Below are positions 61,200-64,000 of a DNA stretch of 64,000 nt, piece by piece. The notes beneath the pieces are model-generated. The model saw nothing but the letters and a program-made list of their open reading frames with translations. It ran no database searches and was not told the DNA's origin. Position numbers and translations under genes: made by a program. How positions within the stretch are numbered: the stretch's first letter is position 1; every line of letters starts with the position of its first letter. The stretch comes from Dehalococcoidia bacterium (lineage in GTDB: Bacteria > Chloroflexota > Dehalococcoidia > Tepidiformales > Tepidiformaceae): the NCBI GenBank assembly GCA_020853755.1, contig JADYYG010000062.1, forward strand, positions 62,001-126,000. Reading direction: 5' to 3'.

Positions 61200-62570
61200 T
61201 TATTTCGCCTTCCAGACGGTGCCTTCCGGACCGTCCTTAATCTCGATGCCAAGTTCCAGCAGCCCATCGCGGACACGGTCGGACAGCTGCCACTGCTTGG
61301 CTGCACGAAGCTCCGCACGCACAGCGACGAGGAGGTCGATGAACGGCGCGGCCTGCTGAGCCTCCGCTTCGGGCGCGGCAAGTGTGAGGCCGAGCACGCC
61401 GCAGAGTTCGCGCAGGAGGCTGCGCGCGTTCGCGGTGTCGCGGCCTTCCGCTGCGCCGCGGTTCACGTCCCGCGCGAGGTCGAAGAGCACCGCCAGGGCG
61501 CGCGGGGTGTTCAGGTCGTCGTCCATGGCCTCGGTGAAGCGCTCGCGGGCGTCGCCAGTCTCCAGCGCTTCGCCCGCGCCACCGGAGGAGTAGGCGGCAT
61601 TGCGCAGCCGTTCGGCCCCGGCGCGGGCGGCTTCGAGGGCTTCATCGGAATAGCTCGACGGGCTCCGGTAGTGGCTCGAAATCACGAACATCCGAAGCGC
61701 GTCCGCGCCGTACTTTTCGAGCACCTCGGCGATGGTGACGAGGTTGCCGATGGACTTCGACATCTTGTCGCCGCCGAGTTGGAGCAGGGCGTTGTGCATC
61801 CAGATCCGGGCGAAGGGCGACTTGCCGGTGTAAGCCTCGGTCTGGGCGATTTCGTTCGTGTGGTGCGGGAAGATGAGGTCTGCGCCGCCGCCGTGGACGT
61901 CGATCTGTTCGCCGAGGGCGTGGAGGGCCATCGCCGAGCATTCGATGTGCCAGCCGGGACGTCCTGGCCCCCAGGGGCTGTCCCAGCTCGGTTCGCCCGG
62001 CTTGGCGCCCTTCCAGAGGGCAAAATCGAGCGGGTCCGACTTCAGTTCAGTGGGGTCGACGCGCGCGCCAGAAAGCAGATCGTCGATATCGCGGCGGGAG
62101 AGCGCCCCGTAGGCCGCAGGCCCGAACTGGCGCACCTTGTAGTAGACGTCGCCACCAGAGGCGTAGGCGAAACCGCGGTCGATCAGGCCCTGGATGAAGC
62201 TGATGATCTGGGGCACCACCTCGGTGACCCGCGGATAGACGTGCGCGGGAAGCACGTTCATCTGGGTGAGCTGGCGGTGGTAATCCTCGATGTTCTGCTC
62301 GGCGAGTTCGTGCATGGGGATGCCGAGCCGGTTCGCGCGATCGATGAGCTTGTCGTCGATGTCCGTGAAGTTCTGGACGTGCTTGACCGGGATGCCGCGC
62401 CAGTCGAGGTAGCGGCGGAAGACATCGAAGACGATCGCGTGGAGCGCGTGGCCCACGTGACTCTCGGAATACGGGGTCACTCCACAGACGTACATGCGCA
62501 CCACACCGTCTTCGGCGAGCGCTGGAATAAGCTCGCGGCGCGTGTTGCTGAGGGTGTCGTGGAGTTGCAT
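61200..62570 (-). CDS. cysS: cysteinyl-tRNA synthetase
   Basis: This 456-residue class I tRNA synthetase has the HIGH-like motif in SESHVGHALHAIVFDV, the KMSKS loop in GGDKMSKSIGNLVT, and zinc-binding residues including MYVCGVTPY and GWHIECSAMALHAL. The C-terminal helical domain is slightly short of E. coli CysS. ATG 62570 begins MQLHDTL; the longer upstream open frame is not protein-like. No T-box specifier or terminator is apparent in the leader. A TAAGAT hexamer upstream is the probable -10. Confidence 0.96.
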   Translation of the reverse strand: MQLHDTLSNTRRELIPALAEDGVVRMYVCGVTPYSESHVGHALHAIVFDVFRRYLDWRGIPVKHVQNFTDIDDKLIDRANRLGIPMHELAEQNIEDYHRQLTQMNVLPAHVYPRVTEVVPQIISFIQGLIDRGFAYASGGDVYYKVRQFGPAAYGALSRRDIDDLLSGARVDPTELKSDPLDFALWKGAKPGEPSWDSPWGPGRPGWHIECSAMALHALGEQIDVHGGGADLIFPHHTNEIAQTEAYTGKSPFARIWMHNALLQLGGDKMSKSIGNLVTIAEVLEKYGADALRMFVISSHYRSPSSYSDEALEAARAGAERLRNAAYSSGGAGEALETGDARERFTEAMDDDLNTPRALAVLFDLARDVNRGAAEGRDTANARSLLRELCGVLGLTLAAPEAEAQQAAPFIDLLVAVRAELRAAKQWQLSDRVRDGLLELGIEIKDGPEGTVWKAK

Positions 62571-62639
62571 GGAACATCCTGGATCAGGGGTATGGAAGAC
62601 CCATCTTACCTGCTTCGCGTTATGAGGATGAGTGCATGA

Positions 62640-62834
62640 CGATCCGCCGGTTGGGGTATTTCTTACGGCTGCGCAGCAGTGTTTTGATTGCCTCGGAGCG
62701 ATCGCTGTGGCACCCTGACGGCCACCTCTTGGCGGGGTGACCCGGTTTTGGACACCACTGACCATCGGTCGGTGCGCCCGGTGTCCAGGGCCAAACTAAC
62801 GTATGAGTAATACCTCACGCGAGGATAACCCCGC
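62640..62834 (+). promoter_or_regulatory. structured intergenic region upstream of a cell-wall hydrolase gene
   Basis: The gap holds several inverted repeats. A 10-bp palindrome AGCGATCGCT lies at 62697-62706. Nested stems TGGACACC/GGTGTCCA lie at 62749-62756 and 62780-62787 around ACTGACC/GGTCGGT. TCACGCG/CGCGTGA (62815-62821 and 62832-62838) overlaps the next start codon. The density of stems suggests a structured leader or small RNA. No riboswitch class was recognised. Confidence 0.4.
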
Positions 62835-63800
62835 GTGACGACTCGGCTCCCCGATGAGCCGATGCGCGTCACGAGCTGGCTGGCAGGCTGGGTGGACTAC
62901 GTGTTCGCCATGGTGCTGGTAGCTGGCCGCTGGCTCCGCCTGCCCGTTGCCCCGGCAGACCGAGAGCCCGGATTCCGCACGGCCTTTGCCCCCACGATGC
63001 ACGAATCGTTTGACCCGCACTGGGGCGGTGATGACAGCGAGCAGCGGAGCGGCCCCCTCGTGAAGGTCGCCGAAATCGTGATGCTCTCGATCTCGTTCTT
63101 CCTCGCTGCGCACCTGCTTTCGGGCGGCGCCAGCACGGCGGTTGCGCCGAACCTGAACCGCCTGCTTGGTTCGACGGCGCAAGCCCAGGCCCAGGGCCAA
63201 CTCGTCGCCACCACGCCGCGGCTCGAAATCACCGTGCCGCCGAGCGTGTATGCCGGGGTCATCCCTGCGGCCACGGTGGAAGCGCCGCCAGCCGAACAGG
63301 CGACCGTCCTCGAACCGCCGGCGGCGACAGGCCCCGAGGCGGCATCCGTCCAGCAAGCCGAACCCGTGCCTGCGCCGACGCAGGCGCCCGCAGCCGTGGC
63401 ACCCGCGCCTCAGCCGACGCCGCCGCCTGCCGCCATTGCACCACCACCGGCCCCGGCGGTCACCGCGCCAACGCCGGTAGGCCGCTACCTCAGCAGCGAT
63501 GAAGTGCGCGCCGCCGCCATAGCAGCAGGCTGGCCCGCGAACCTCGTCGAAGACGCCGTGAACGTGGCCTGGTGCGAGAGCCGATTCCACAACGGCGCGG
63601 AGTACGGCGGCGCACTCGGCCTCATGCAGATGATGCCGTTCTGGTTCAGCGAAGCAGGCCTCAACCCCGACCAGTGGAGCGACCCGGTGGTCAACCTCAA
63701 GGCAGCGCTCTTCGCTTTCCGCGAACACGAGCGAAACCACGCCGACCCGTGGGGCCCGTGGACCTGCAAGCCCGACCACGGCCTCGCCCAGCCAGACTAA
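62835..63800 (+). CDS. membrane-anchored lytic transglycosylase-like protein
   Basis: This 321-residue protein has an N-terminal cytoplasmic part, a membrane helix (about residues 76-95, EIVMLSISFFLAAHLLSGGA), and a long Ala/Pro linker (about 140-215). The C-terminal SLT-like domain (about 220-321) carries Glu in NVAWCESRFHNGAEYG, GLMQMMPFWF and a C-terminal PWTCKP. This is the lysozyme-like or resuscitation-factor type of wall hydrolase. GTG 62835 is the likely start, within a CGCGTGA repeat arm; other starts are possible. Confidence 0.82.
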   Translation: MTTRLPDEPMRVTSWLAGWVDYVFAMVLVAGRWLRLPVAPADREPGFRTAFAPTMHESFDPHWGGDDSEQRSGPLVKVAEIVMLSISFFLAAHLLSGGASTAVAPNLNRLLGSTAQAQAQGQLVATTPRLEITVPPSVYAGVIPAATVEAPPAEQATVLEPPAATGPEAASVQQAEPVPAPTQAPAAVAPAPQPTPPPAAIAPPPAPAVTAPTPVGRYLSSDEVRAAAIAAGWPANLVEDAVNVAWCESRFHNGAEYGGALGLMQMMPFWFSEAGLNPDQWSDPVVNLKAALFAFREHERNHADPWGPWTCKPDHGLAQPD

Positions 63801-63827
63801 CCGCGCGACCACACCGGCCGCGGACGG

Positions 63828-63833
63828 CAGAAT
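63828..63833 (+). promoter_or_regulatory. -10-like hexamer of a leaderless promoter
   Basis: CAGAAT, six bases (AGGCCC), then GTG 63840. This resembles TAGAAT at 19386 with the same spacing. Confidence 0.4.
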
Positions 63834-63839
63834 AGGCCC

Positions 63840-64000
63840 GTGCGGATCTTCCTCATCATCCTCGGCGCAGTCATCGCGCTCTTTGGGTTCGCCTGCGGAG
63901 CCTCGGGGCTCGCTGCCTATCGTTCGGTCGGGTCTGATGGATATGTCGAAGGCGGCGGCCACATGTCGACCGCAACCGCCGCATTTGTGACAGATACCGC
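63840..64000 (+). CDS. membrane or exported protein, 3' end outside the window
   Basis: The GTG at 63840 opens a frame that continues past the window edge (53 codons seen). It begins MRIFLIILGAVIALFGFACG, a hydrophobic signal-anchor, with a possible lipobox-like Cys in GFAC, then AAYRSVGSDGYVEGGGHMST. Too little remains to assign a family. Confidence 0.6.
   Translation, partial: MRIFLIILGAVIALFGFACGASGLAAYRSVGSDGYVEGGGHMSTATAAFVTDT

Noticed and set aside
62640-62834. Possible c-di-AMP (ydaO) riboswitch before the wall-hydrolase gene
   Set aside because: The conserved GCCGAAUCC and CAGCUAACC segments are absent, so only an unclassified structured region is reported.

Overview
This is a 64 kb stretch of a high-GC bacterial chromosome (GC-rich third codon positions, many GTG and some TTG starts) with almost no intergenic space. 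I see no rRNA, tRNA, insertion sequence, CRISPR array or prophage. The gene mix suggests a Chloroflexota lineage (Dehalococcoidia or Tepidiformia-like): a Re-type citrate synthase, a PPOX-class split-barrel enzyme, a luciferase-like flavin oxidoreductase, large multi-GAF sensor kinases and CcsA-type cytochrome c maturation. This is inference; a deep actinobacterial lineage is not excluded. Many genes have a -10-like hexamer ending exactly 6-7 nt before the start codon, so leaderless transcription appears common here.

Layout. 0-11 kb: a MacB/FtsX-type ABC exporter with a frameshifted single-domain receiver upstream, then a divergent NarL-type regulator, a 1322-residue GAF-rich histidine kinase and a LysM lytic transglycosylase. 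11-22 kb: a two-domain nitrilase, methyltransferase, GT4 glycosyltransferase, flavin oxidoreductase, acyltransferase, queC-queE (preQ0 synthesis), and CoA-binding proteins. 22-24.5 kb: two paralogous ferritin-like proteins, one with all di-iron ligands and one that has lost nearly all of them, behind an inverted-repeat leader. 24.5-36 kb: an MFS transporter, leucyl aminopeptidase, PAP2 enzyme, an orphan MNT-type nucleotidyltransferase, pnp (with an RGG-rich tail) and rpsO, a P-loop kinase operon, HNH nuclease and an HhH-PHP protein. 36-46 kb: MFS, a heterodimeric ABC exporter, a CLC-F-like fluoride exporter behind a recognisable fluoride riboswitch, a 7Fe ferredoxin, a metallo-hydrolase, a pdxA operon and a HicB-like pair. 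46.5-50.5 kb: two overlapping PEP-synthase-like genes that split the usual domains between them; the second carries a frameshift. 50.8-55 kb: Re-citrate synthase, cupin, enoyl-CoA hydratase, TrmO-like protein and an SDR. 55-64 kb: lipA, a pseudo-histidine kinase with receiver, an M16 peptidase with a HIT protein, ccsA, DinB, MOSC, an HTH-only GntR regulator, cysS and a second lytic transglycosylase-like protein.

How parts connect. Two-component and ABC genes at the left end probably form a sensing/export module. Several operons use stop/start overlaps (ATGA or TGATG), implying translational coupling: ABC ATPase-permease, kinase-barrel-metallo-hydrolase, hydrolase-PPOX-pdxA, the two PEP-utilising genes, M16-HIT, and MOSC-DinB. 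The most interesting loci are the asymmetric di-iron pair, the split PEP-utilising pair, and the fluoride riboswitch-CLC unit.
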